A program made the position numbers and the translations under genes. Positions 36,078 to 47,600 of a stretch of 64,000 nt of DNA are shown piece by piece; the stretch's first letter is position 1, and the number at the start of each line of letters is the position of its first letter. The DNA is from Onchidella celtica (Eukaryota > Mollusca > Gastropoda > Systellommatophora > Onchidiidae): positions 1,406,501 to 1,470,500 of the forward strand of contig OZ007580.1 of the NCBI GenBank assembly GCA_963931925.1, in the 5' to 3' direction. The notes under the pieces were generated by a model that saw only the letters and a program-made list of their open reading frames with translations, was not told where the DNA came from and searched no databases.

Positions 36078-36666
36078 AAGGATCAGGGGTAGGATTACAT
36101 TTCATTAGTTTGCTACAATAACCTTTGTTGGTTGGCCAGATGGCCACAATAAGGGTTGTGGGTAGAAATACATTTCATTAGTTTGCTACAATAACCTTTT
36201 TTCGGTTGGCCAGATGGCCACAATAAGGGTTGTGGGTAGAATTACATTTCATTAGTTTGCTACAATAACCTTTTTTGGCTGGCCAGATGGCCACAATAAG
36301 GGTTGTGGGTAGGATTACATTTCATTAGTTTGCTACAATAACCTTTTTTGGTTGGTCAGATGGCCACAATAAGGGTTGTGGGTAGGATTACATTTCATTA
36401 GTTTGCTAAAATAACCTTTTTTGGTTGGCCAGATGGCCACAATAAAGGTTGTGGGTAGAATTACATTTCATTAGTTTGCTACAATAACCTTTTTTGGTTG
36501 GCCAGATGGCCACAATAAGGGTTGTGGGTAGGATTACATCTCATTAGTTTGCTACAATAACCTTTTTTGGTTGGCCAGATGGCCACAATAAGGGTTGTGG
36601 GTAGGATTACATTTCATTAGTTTGCTACAATAACTTTTTTTGGCTGGCCAAATGGCCACAATAACT
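36078..36666 (+). repeat. 73-bp tandem repeat, about 8 copies
   Basis: The block TACATTTCATTAGTTTGCTA recurs at intervals of 73 bp (one interval is 74) from 36,096 to 36,608. Each unit contains GGCCAGATGGCCACAATAA. Copies differ at a few positions and the first and last are the most diverged. Confidence 0.95.
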
Positions 36667-37433
36667 TGTTTGGTAACTGACATCAAATTGATCACGAAAA
36701 AAAAATGGGCAAGTTGTAAGTATTTTGGCTGCATGGCCCAACTAAACTGTACTTGATTAAGTGAAGGAGTTGCAGGGATTGTGTTGTACATGTATGACTG
36801 CCGCCTTGAGAAACTCTTGTATGGACAGTGTTTCAACTCAACACCATGGTAAGTTTGGTTCATTTTTAAATGATACGTGGAGAGACCAGGGTCAAATAGT
36901 TCAAACAGTAAAGAAAGAGAGAAGAAGTTGTATAAGAGAGACAGAGGTCTTAAAAAAAACAAAGCTTGTGTTATTCAAAGGCGTATAACAAAATATGAAG
37001 TGTTATTTGCAACGATGTAGTTGTGGTGACACCCACATTTCTACCCATGCGGCAAGGGTTGTTCAGGCATGTGGCAATTTGATCAACAGTTTATTATTGG
37101 ATTGTGTATTCATTTCACACAATTTTGTCATTATTGTCAATGCTGACGGCGCATGAATCACAGACGAATTGTGTCGATGTGTATGGTGTAATCTGACAGA
37201 TACGATGTCAATACATACGCTGCTGTCACGAAGCAAACACATCCAATTTTAACATAATAACAAGATTACTCCAAACTGGTGTCACGCATGGAGATCTCAT
37301 TTCTACAGGGATTCACCTGAAATTTGCAACAGTTTACTATCAGACTGAAGATGATTATTTGAAAATTTGGCAGTCGTATAATTATAAGATTGTCTGCATA
37401 TTTTGAGAGACGGGGGGAGATCAAGACTGGGTG
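36667..37433. other. Unique spacer between tandem arrays
   Basis: No gene or repeat recognised between the 73-bp and 26-bp arrays. Confidence 0.5.
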
Positions 37434-39788
37434 AGGGCGTGATATGGGGAGAGAAAGAGTGGGCGTGAAATGGGGAGAGAAAGAGAGGGCGTGAAATGGG
37501 GAGAGAAAGAGAGGACGTGATATGGGGAGAGAAAGAGAGGACGTGATATGGGGACAGAAAGAGAGGGTGTGAGATGGGGAGAGAAAGAGGACGTGATATG
37601 GGGAGAGAAAGAGGGGACGTGAGGTGGCGAGAATAAGAGGACGTGAGATGGCGAGAGAAAGAGAACGTGAGATGGGGAGAGAAAGAGGACGTGAGACGGG
37701 GAGAGAAAGAGAGGGCGTGAGATGGGGAGAGAAAGAGAGAACGTGAGATGGGGAGAGAAAGAGAGGGCGTGAGACGGGGAGAGAAAGAGAGGACGTGAGA
37801 TGGGGAGAGAAAGAGAGGGCGTGAGACCGGGGGAGAAAGAGAGGACGTGAGATGGGGAGAGAAAGAGAGGGCGTGAGACGGGGAGAGAAAGAGGACGTGA
37901 GACGGGGAGAGAAAGAGGACGTGAGATGGCGAGAGAAAGAGGACGTGAGATGGGGAGAGAAAGAGGGGGTGTGAGATGGGGAGAGAAAGAGAGAACGTGA
38001 GATGGGGAGAGAAAGAGAGGGTGTGAGATGGGGAGAGAAAGAGAGGACGTGAGATGGCGAGAGAAAGAGAGGGTGTGAGATGGGGAGAGAAAGAGAGGAC
38101 GTGAGATGGCGAGAGAAAGAGAGGACGTGAGATGGGGAGAGAAAGAGAGGACGTGAGATGGCGAGAGAAAGAGAGGACGTGAGATGGGGAGAGAAGGAGA
38201 GGACGTGAGATGGCGAGAGAAAGAGAGGACGTGAGATGGCGAGAGAAAGAGAGGACTTGAGATGGCGAGAGAAAGAGAGGACGTGAGATGGCGAGAGAAA
38301 GAGAGGACGTGAGATGGCGAGAGAAAGAGAGGACGTGAGATGGGGAGAGAAAGAGAGGACGTGAGATGGCGAGAGAAAGAGAGGACGTGAGATGAGGAGA
38401 GAAAGAGAGGGTGTGAGATGGGGAGAGAAAGAGAGGACGTGAGATGGCGATAGAAAGAGGGGGCGTGAGATGGCGAGAGAAAGAGAGGGCGTGAGATGGG
38501 GAGAGAAAGAGAGGACCTGAGATGGCGAGAGAAAGAGAGGGTGTGAGATGGGGAGAGAAAGAGAGGGCGTGAGTTGGGGAGAGAAAGAGGGGACGTGAGA
38601 TGGCAAGAGAAAGAGGGGGCGTGAGATGGCGAGAGAAAGAGAGGGCGTGAGATGGGGAGAGAAAGAGAGGGCGTGAGATGGGGAGAGAAAGAGAGGGCGT
38701 GAGGTGGCGAGAGAAAGAGGGGACGTGAGGTGGCGAGAGAAAGAGGGGACGTGAGATGGCGAGAGAAAGAGGGGACGTGAGGTGGCGAGAGAAAGAGAGA
38801 ACGTGAGGTGGCGAGAGAAAGAGAGAACGTGAGGTGGCGAGAGAAAGAGAGAACGTGAGGTGGCGAGAGAAAGAGAGAACGTGAGGTGGCGAGAGAAAGA
38901 GGGGACGTGAGGTGGCGAGAGAAAGAAAGAACGTGAGATTGGGAGAGAAAGAGAGAACGTGAGATGGGGAGAGAAAGAGAGAACGTGAGATGGGGAGAGA
39001 AAGAGAGAACGTGAGATGGGGAGAGAAAGAGAGAACGTGAGATGGCGAGAGAAAGAGAGGGCGTGAGATGGGGAGAGAAAGAGAGAACGTGAGGTGGCGA
39101 GAGAAAGAGAGAACGTGAGGTGGCGAGAGAAAGAGAGAACGTGAGGTGGCGAGAGAAAGAGAGAACGTGAGGTGGTGAGAGAAAGAGAGAACATGAGGTG
39201 GCGAGAGAAAGAGAGAACGTGAGGTGGCGAGAGAAAGAGGGGACGTGAGGTGGCGAGAGAAAGAGAGAACGTGAGATGGGGAGAGAAGGAGAGAACGTGA
39301 GATGGGGAGAGAAAGAGAGAACGTGAGATGGGGAGAGAAAGAGAGAACGTGAGATGGGGAGAGAAAGAGAGAACGTGAGATGGGGAGAGAAAGAGAGAAC
39401 GTGAGATGGGGAGAGAAAGAGAGAACGTGAGATGGGGAGAGAAAGAGAGAACGTGAGGTGGTGAGAGAAAGAGAGAACGTGAGGTGGCGAGAGAAAGAGA
39501 GAACGTGAGGTTGCGAGTGAAAGAGAGAACGTGAGGTGGCGAGAGAATGAGAGAACGTGAGGTGGCGAGAGAAAGAGAGAACGTGAGGTGGCGAGAGAAA
39601 GAGAGAACGTGAGGTGGCGAGAGAAAGAGAGAACGTGAGGTGGCGAGAGAAAGAGAGAACGTGAGGTGGCGAGAGAAAGAGAGAACGTGAGGTGGCGAGA
39701 GAAAGAGAGAACGTGAGGTGGCGAGAGAAAGAGAGAACGTGAGGTGGCGAGAGAAAGAGAGAACGTGAGGTGGCGAGAGAAAGAGAGA
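37434..39788 (+). repeat. 26-bp satellite-like array, about 90 copies
   Basis: The purine-rich unit is GAGAGAAAGAGAG(A/G)(A/G)CGTGAG(A/G)TGG(C/G), 26 bp with occasional shorter units. The left part (37.4-38.7 kb) is dominated by GGACGTGAGATGG and GGGCGTGAGATGG variants. The right part (38.7-39.8 kb) is dominated by GAACGTGAGGTGGC. The unit has no stop codon in any minus-strand frame, so three overlapping minus-strand frames of 640-830 codons stay open, all Ser/Leu/Phe/His-rich. They are repeat artefacts. Confidence 0.97.
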
Positions 39789-40801
39789 CAGCGTGCAGCA
39801 TCTGCCAGCTTCCCCTTGCCCTCCCCCGTTTTGCTTGTCCTACTGGTGACTGACCACGTGTTCACTTCTTTTTTCTTTTTATTGTTCTCTGTGTGAGTGT
39901 GAGTAGTTTGTTTTTTTTCTCCCTCGGTTGTTGTTGGGTGATTTGACCCCTTTCATGAATATTAGTATATTCCTGAACGTTCAATAAAGGCGTAAATATA
40001 GATGTTTACGCCAGATTTGGCCTTGAGTGATGCAACCTGGTGACGTATTTATATGTGATTGGTTAGTTTGTGTGTTTCGGGCGGGGGCAGAGGTTAGATT
40101 AATTTCGGGAACTTTCTATAGAAATATCTGTATAAATATATAGACCCATGTAAGTGGTTGGTTGGTGAGTAAGTGAGTTTCTAGCACTTGTGCGTTTCCT
40201 CGTGTGGCATAGGATATTTAGTTGTTAGGTGTTCTCTGGTGCCTTCCTAGTATTTTATTGTTCAGTATACAGTCAATAGACTTTAATAATATTTAATCGA
40301 ACGTCGGATCTCGTGTTTATTTTTCTACAGCTGTAATAGTTTCGTTTTCTAAAGGGTTGTAGTTAGATCAACTAACTCCCCCCTACTATAACGTACTAGA
40401 ACAACCTCAGCTGTTACAGAGCGGAAGCAGGTTTATTCCGGGCAACGCCGGGTACCTCAGATGGAATAAACACTCAGTCCTTGACGTAGGTGACCGGGGG
40501 TATCTGGGGACATCCAACAAATACACTAACGCATAAGCGATGGTTATCTGGGGACATTTTTAATCCAACATTCTACAACATTTAATCACAATGTATTTCA
40601 TTTCACTGGTTCTGTTCCTTACAACATTCAAAACCAGATGAAAACATTAGAACAATGACCCTCGTTATGTGGTCAAGGTCATCTTAAAACATTTTGCCCG
40701 ACAACGAGCTCTCTCGACTCTGTAAGAGTTGCTCGTATCACCCTGGTCAGCAAGATGTTCCTAGTGTCATGATCTTCCACACTTCAGTCTATATCATGAA
40801 A
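39789..40801. other. Intergenic, with possible LTR fragment
   Basis: Contains TATAAATATA near 40,131-40,141. Further on (about 40,255-40,329) an A/T-rich stretch leads into TCGGATCTCGTG and TTTTTCTACA, which looks like the end of an LTR. I could not find a matching start or a target duplication. Other sequence is unremarkable. Confidence 0.3.
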
Positions 40802-41135
40802 TCTGGCACCGATGTCTAAATTATATGGTATGGCATCAAAATGTATAGTATGACATTGAAATCTATCATAATATGGCATCGAAATCTATATAAATAGACA
40901 GCGGCATTGAAGTCTATAATATATAATATTCCGGCACCATAAATATGTGTATGATATAAAGCATGGCACTGAAATCTGTAGTATAAACTCCGGCATTGAA
41001 ATCTATGCACCGAGATTTCTTTTTTATCGTATGACACCGAAACCTACGTTATACATTACGGCACCGAAGTCCGTATAATGTCGCACGGCACCGAAATGTG
41101 TATTATATCGTCTGGCACCGAAACCTGTATTACAT
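40802..41135 (+). repeat. Degenerate ~28-bp tandem repeat (GGCACCGAAATCTATATTATA-like)
   Basis: About 12 copies anchored on GGC-A(C/T)(C/T)GAAA(T/C)CT followed by an A/T-rich spacer of variable length. The copies are heavily diverged, suggesting an old array. Confidence 0.85.
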
Positions 41136-41608
41136 ACACATTACAGTATAGTGACAATTCCATTGTTGGCGTTGATGGTGTACCCAAGTATCCGGTGATA
41201 TTTCCATGTGTACTCATGATGTGGTGATCAATAAATCCACCTCGTCAACTGAGATGATCAAGTTACTGCAAGCCATGAAACAATACGCAGCAGTAATTGT
41301 TGAAGTGGTAGTTGTGGTGGTAGTTGAGGTGGTTGTTGTAGTGGTAGTTGTGGTGGCGGCGACAGTGGTGAATGTGTAAACGATGCAATATTTGCCCAAC
41401 TGATTCTATTGTTTTGAAATTCCTCATGGGGTTGGAGGGGAGGGGGTGCTCACTAGACATTTGAATCTCCCCAAACTTGAGGAAAACCACTGGCGAGTTG
41501 AGGTTCATTGTACCTGATATCTTCCAAGCTGGTTTAACCCCGGCCTAAACACATGATACATGTTGTGATGGAGCCAGGTGAGCAAAGGGGCAGGTGGGTG
41601 TATAAGTA
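41136..41608 (-). other. Probable 3' UTR start of the giant gene
   Basis: Downstream (minus strand) of the giant reading frame. It contains an impure GTT/GTG trinucleotide tract on the + strand (about 41,297-41,370). No AATAAA is seen on the minus strand here; the nearest is at 40432-40437. Confidence 0.4.
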
Positions 41609-44600
41609 TCACGTGTGTATCGGCTGTGCCGTCTTCTCTTTCTCCTCTGCTGTGGCACGTTTTCCAAATGGCAATATTCGTTTCACAGCGTGTTTCCACC
41701 TTGGAACTGGTCTAGGACTGCTAGTGGCGTAAGCCGAGAGTTCACGCTGCCTCCCCTCATCTGCCACTTCATTCACGCGAGCGTCCATCTGGATGTTTTC
41801 CACCCTAGGAACGACAGCAACACTGTCTGAGTGGCGATGTACGGCCAGAGATAGATTTCTGACTGGACCGGATATAACAACAGTTCTTGTTGGAACTTCT
41901 TTGAATTTTTTCTTCTTTTTGTATGGTGAAGCTTGTCTGTGCAAGGGAACCGTGTAGATGTCCACGGGTATCTCCAGGGACTGTGACGATACATTAAGAA
42001 AACCAGATTGAGTTGTGTCAGTGGAGTGCACCAAAGTATGGCCATTTTTAGATTTGCATTCTTCCAAATTCGTCACCATCCCTGACGGGTCCTCTGAATC
42101 ATTACTTTCAAGTACCGGTATTCCCTTTTTCTGTTTGACGATGGCCCTGCCCGCAGGTTGGTTATATGTTGGCATTCCAGTCTTTTCTTTTCTCGTCTTC
42201 AAATGTCTCATTTCTTGATCTCCTGAAATCTGGTGCTTCACCCTGGCCAGCGTTCCTGTCTTTCTTTCCGGGTGTCCGGCAAAAGGTTTTGGGATCTCCA
42301 CTTTTCGGATGGAATTTGGACTTTCTTTCAGGAATTTCAAAGGCTCCTGGGGATTTTTTGTACCTTCGGGTTGATCAGTTTTGTTTCTTTCGACGGACAC
42401 TTGAGCTGTTTGTGGCGACATTTGATTCATGATTTCCCGACAATTTGTCGTTCCGGGCGTTGTACGTCCATGCCCTGCACTATCTCTAACAGTTGAGCCT
42501 TTTGTTTTTTGCTGTACAATGGACCAGAGAGATTTCTGTGTGGTTGACTGCGCTTTCCAATATTTTTCCCTTGTCCCTGGTTCGTTTAAACTTGGCTTGT
42601 CATCAGTTTGGTGGGGTCTGAGTTCAAATTGTCTAGAGGACGCAGACTGGCAAACACGGCCCACGACATCACACGAAGTGCTGCCTTCTTTGTCCCTACA
42701 CTGTGCCCAAAGAAACACTTTCGCTTTTTGTTCAGCTATGCCTTTGCTTTCATTCTCGGGGTTTTCTTGCTTGTATTTTTCAGCAGTTTGTACAGGCGCA
42801 CTGACTGTGTGTGTTGTCAGACTTATGCCGGGTAACTTATGATAGACGCCAGTTTCTGGTGTCACTGCTGTATTTGCAATGCAGTTTATGTTGGAAAATG
42901 AATGCCTGTCAGCCAGGCTTTGTGTTGGGTGAGATATTTCCCCCACAGGTGCAGGACAAGGACTGGATTTAGAAGTCCTTTCAGTGACCGAACTATTTGT
43001 CAGTTCATTAACAATTTGTATGTTACCTGTGGATTGTTCAGTAAAGAGCCGTTCTGCTGTCCTTATGTTACACGTACCGGTGCTTTCCAGTTGTGAATGC
43101 TCGCAAGTTGATGGTAAAACTTTGTTGGCTGTTGGTTGCTCATTGATCAGTGACGTTCTACATTCATGATGGCCATAGGAAGGCGATTGCGTGATGGTTT
43201 GACACAGTAATGTTTTAGGCGTTGTCTCATATTCACTAGGACTCATTGCCTTCTGACTGATAGGAGATTTTCTCTTGTAGGCATGGCTAATTGTATCGGG
43301 AACTATGGGAGCATTGAAGGATTTATTGAGCAGGGTGTGCTGGCCTAAATTGGTCATACTCGTATACTTTCCTACGTGGACTCTTCTCCGTATGCTTCGA
43401 ATACCCAAACTAGAGTGTCGTATTCTATGGTATCTGTTGACTTTCTCTCCTGTAATAGGTTCGTCCCCGCCGGTTAGTTGATCACATTTCACAGTGAAAT
43501 GTCCGTGATGGTGCTCAGTGGGCGAGAACGATCTTTCCACTAGTTCACACGGTTCCGATAGCGTGCTTCTGGGCTGCCCGGGTGTGTCTTGAAACTCTTC
43601 ATAGGTATTCGATTTATTTTCATCCATTTCTTGCGTACGTGGCGAAATTTCATTTATTTTTGCATCACTGTTCGTAGCCGACAGAGTTTCTTTTTGGTAA
43701 ACATATTTGTTATCAGATAGGTCGTTTTCAAAATGAAATGCATCCAACTTTTTATCTTGGCCAGATTTCCGACTGTTAACATCTCGTTTTTGGCTGCAAC
43801 CGACACGGGCACGATGTCTGGGCACAGGTCTAACCAAACGGCGATTCTTCGGGGCATACTCGTGTCTACCTTCAAAATGACCATCTGGAAAGCGACTGCC
43901 TTCCTTATTTTGGATATTGATCTTTGATGTATTGACTGTGTAATCAGCCCAGCTGGTGGATGGCTGCTGCTCAATGATTGTTGCTGCACCTGATATCCCA
44001 TTTTCATCATCCCCAGGCAGAGTTTGATCAATTTTCTCCAAATGTAAGGAAATCTTACCCGCGCTGATAGAATCCTCGGCATAAATTGGTGACTGTACAA
44101 CAGCCTTCAAACCACACTGTGTGTTGGGCCTCAAGTTGCTGCTGTGTATCAATTGACCTTCCTGAGGTCCTGGTGCTGTCACTATATTGTGTGGTGCTAT
44201 TACCAAATTATGTGGTGCTGTTACCAAATTATGTGGTGCTGTTACCAAATTGGGTGGTGCTGTTACCAAATTGGGTTGTGGGGTTACCAACTTATGTGAT
44301 GCTGTTACCAAATTGTGTGGTGCTCTTACCAAATTGTGGGATGCTGTCACCAAATTGGGTGATGCTGTTACCAAATTATGTGGTGCTGTTTTCAAATTGT
44401 GTGGTGCTGTTACCAAATTATGTGGTGCTGTTTTCAAATTGGGTGGTGCTGTTACCATATTATGTGGTGCTGTCACCAAATTGGATGGTGCTGTTACCAA
44501 ATTGGGTGATGCTGTTACCAAATTATGTGGTGCTGTTACCAAATTGGGTGGTGCTGTTACCAAATTGGGTGGTGCTGTTACCAAATTGGGTGGTGCTGTT

Positions 44601-47600
44601 ACCAAATTATGTGGTGCTGTTACCAAATTATGTGGTGCTGTTACCAAATTGGGTGGTGTTGTTACCATATTATGTGGTGCTGTTACCAAATTGGGTGGTG
44701 TTGTTACCAAATTATGTGGTGCTGTTACCAAATTGGGTGGTGTTGTTACCATATTACGTGGTGCTGTTACCAAATTGGGTGGTGCTGCTACCAAATTATG
44801 TGGTGCTGTTACCAAATTATGTGGTGCTGTTACCAAATTGGGTGGTGTTGTTACCATATTATGTGGTGCTGTTACCAAATTGGGTGGTGTTGTTACCAAA
44901 TTATGTGGTGCTGTTACCAAATTGGGTGGTGTTGTTACCATATTATGTGGTGCTGTGACCATACTGAGGGGTGCTATCAAGGTATTGTGTGGTGCTGTCA
45001 TCATATTGTTCCCGCTATGACTGTCGCCGTCATCTATGCTGCAAAAAGTCTCAAAGTTCGAAGATTCGTGTTGTCCAGAATGAGACTGTTTATGAATGAC
45101 AGCGTTGACAAATCTCGTTGTAATTGTGTCTGAGTCCTGGCTATCAAAGGTTTTGCCCTGGTTGGTTTTAGTAACGGGAAATTCCGAATGTCTAGTGTGA
45201 GCGGAGTTAGGGGAACTGGAACTGTAAAATCTGTGGCAAGACGTGTGTGACGTCACGTATCCCTGAGATCGAACCGGCTCTGGAAACACGTGATGCATTT
45301 CTTTCAGAATGTTGCAAAGTTTCTCGATCCAAATATCGGCTTGTGGTTCAGACGAGGGATCTTCCGACAGTTCGTTCCTGACTTTAAAGTTGGCCATGAT
45401 AGGAGATGTGTAATGCTTGGACTCAGCTATTTTACCGTACAGCAGATTTGCACTCTTACCACTGCCTGGGGAAGTGCTGGTCTCCTCAGCGGTTTTACTT
45501 GAGGAATCCTTGGATGAAAAACTCGGACCACATTTCGTCTGAGGTCGTTCTGGAGCAAGACGTTTGTGATTTACTCCCGTTTCTGCTTGAATGCTGGCTT
45601 TCTTGTCTGTGCAATATTTAATAGATGCAGCCGAACGATTCACAATCTCTGGTTTAACTGAAGTTCTGGAATCTGGGTCACTGTTTTGTTCTTCTATATC
45701 GTCAGTTATAGTTGATGATTCTGGTATTCGCATTTCATTTGTGTTTCTTTGACTTTTTTCGTCGCCAAAGTCGTCGTGTGTTTGAAAAAATCCAAGATTG
45801 CCATTGTTAACGGTTTGGGACTGGACACACTCTTCTCTGTCCTCCAATGTTTTCATCAATTCTGGTGTGTCAAGAGCCACAGGGGTCTTGTCTTGGAGAT
45901 TTTTGCTCTTTGCCTCAATGGTGTTGTCATCTTTGCCAACTTGTGTATTAGATCTGGCTTTTTGTGATGATGCAGAGGAGTGCAGGCAGTTTAGACGTAA
46001 TGGGTCCCCGGCCAGATAAATACCTTGATTATCTTTTTCATCGCATTTGACACGTATAATAGCATCCAAAACAGATTCCAAGTCCTCCCGTGCGTCGTTC
46101 TCCCTTTTAAAATGTTGCTCCAAATATTTGTCATTGTTTAATTTTCTTGCAACGACATTGTCACTTGCTACACTTGTACTTAAAACCATTTTCTTCATAA
46201 TCTCCTTTGCAGCATGAGGTGTTCTGTCAGAGTCAATTGCCTCCGAATTCAAAGCATCTTGTTCGGTTTTTCCAGCCATCTTGCTTATGTCCAAAATGGC
46301 TTTGTATCTTTTCCTGCAGATCTTACAATGCTCATAACTTTTCTCCAGTTGTGTCAGATGTTTCCAGATTACTTTTGACTCCATGGACAGAACATCTTTC
46401 AGACCTCCATAGTCGCATTTTATAGAGGAGCTAGAAGACATGTCTGCACTATCTTTGGATTTTTTAATGTTAGCCGTGGGAAATTCGCTGATTGCGTCGG
46501 TGTTTAACGACTCATCAACCATTTCAGGCCTGCAGATAGGGATACAAACATTATTTTGCACGCTGTCTCCTTGTATTTTTTGCGTCTCCCACTGGACATA
46601 TTTTTCTGATATGATTTCTTTATTGCCATTTTCTGAATCGTTTTGATCTCTTTGGGGCCTGAGATGGAAAGGCTGGGTATGTCCATGATCGCGTTCAAGT
46701 CGTGTCTTGACGACAGGGGATGCGCCGCCATTCTTCATCTTATTGGGATTTGAAAGTCTCAGTGTTTGGTTTTCATCCTCACTACAGACAGAGGAAGAGC
46801 CCAACTTTGTGGACTGGGGTGTCTTGTTTAATCCTGACAACTGCTTTGGGAATATTTTCCTTACTCTGGGACTATAGATCTGCGTGTCAATTTTACCGAC
46901 GGTCTCAGCCGCCACTGGGATTTTCCTTTGCACTGACATGCTTGGAAATTTCTCACATGTTCTTCGGCCGAGCAAATTTTGGGAAATTCGGGAGTTCACG
47001 TGATCATCAAATAGATCAGCTGGGGTCACTTTGTGTTTGTGTTTAGAATTGTCCCTTGGCTGTACTCGTGAACCCGCACTTGACCAAGTCTCCCTCTCTC
47101 TAGTCCTAACGCGTGAACTGTCAGTGGCAGTGAATGTTCTCCCTGCAGTTTCTTTAAAACTTGATTTAGAAAAATGTTGGCACATGTCATCATGTGAAGA
47201 TACCGACTGTTCCATCTTTAGTCTTTGTCCAATATCTAATCTGGAAGAGCTGCACGATTGTTTGGCAAAATTTGTACAACAGCTCTGAGAAGATGATCCA
47301 CTGGAACAAGAACGGAGTTCATCTACAGAATGCTGGAATTTTCCAAAACCATCTTCGATGAAATGTCCAAAGTCTGCACCAAGCCAAGGCGACGGCGTCG
47401 TGCTGACCGGTGGGCAGTAGGGCATTTTTGTCTCTGGATACCTGATGATGATATTGGCTTCCATGGAGGAGCATGAACGGGTGGCAAAATCTTTTTCTGC
47501 AGATGTAGTTATGGAATCACTTTGGTCATTTCCCCAGTAATAATCTGTGTATTTGAAATCGCTATCACGAGCAAACCTTTTGCAGTTCGATTGACAAACA

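Noticed and set aside
36078..39788. Regularly spaced repeats suggesting a CRISPR array
   Set aside because: The repeats are contiguous tandem units without unique spacers, in an intron-containing eukaryotic sequence.
37266..39865. Three overlapping minus-strand open frames of 640-830 codons rich in SLSL/HLTF/SHVLSFS
   Set aside because: They are produced by a stop-free 26-bp tandem repeat read in three frames and have no start context, splice context or family similarity.
44086..45133. Plus-strand open frames of 200-290 codons (VVLLPNY, GAVTKLG, WCCYQI repeats)
   Set aside because: They are antisense shadows of the 21-bp coding repeat in the giant minus-strand frame.
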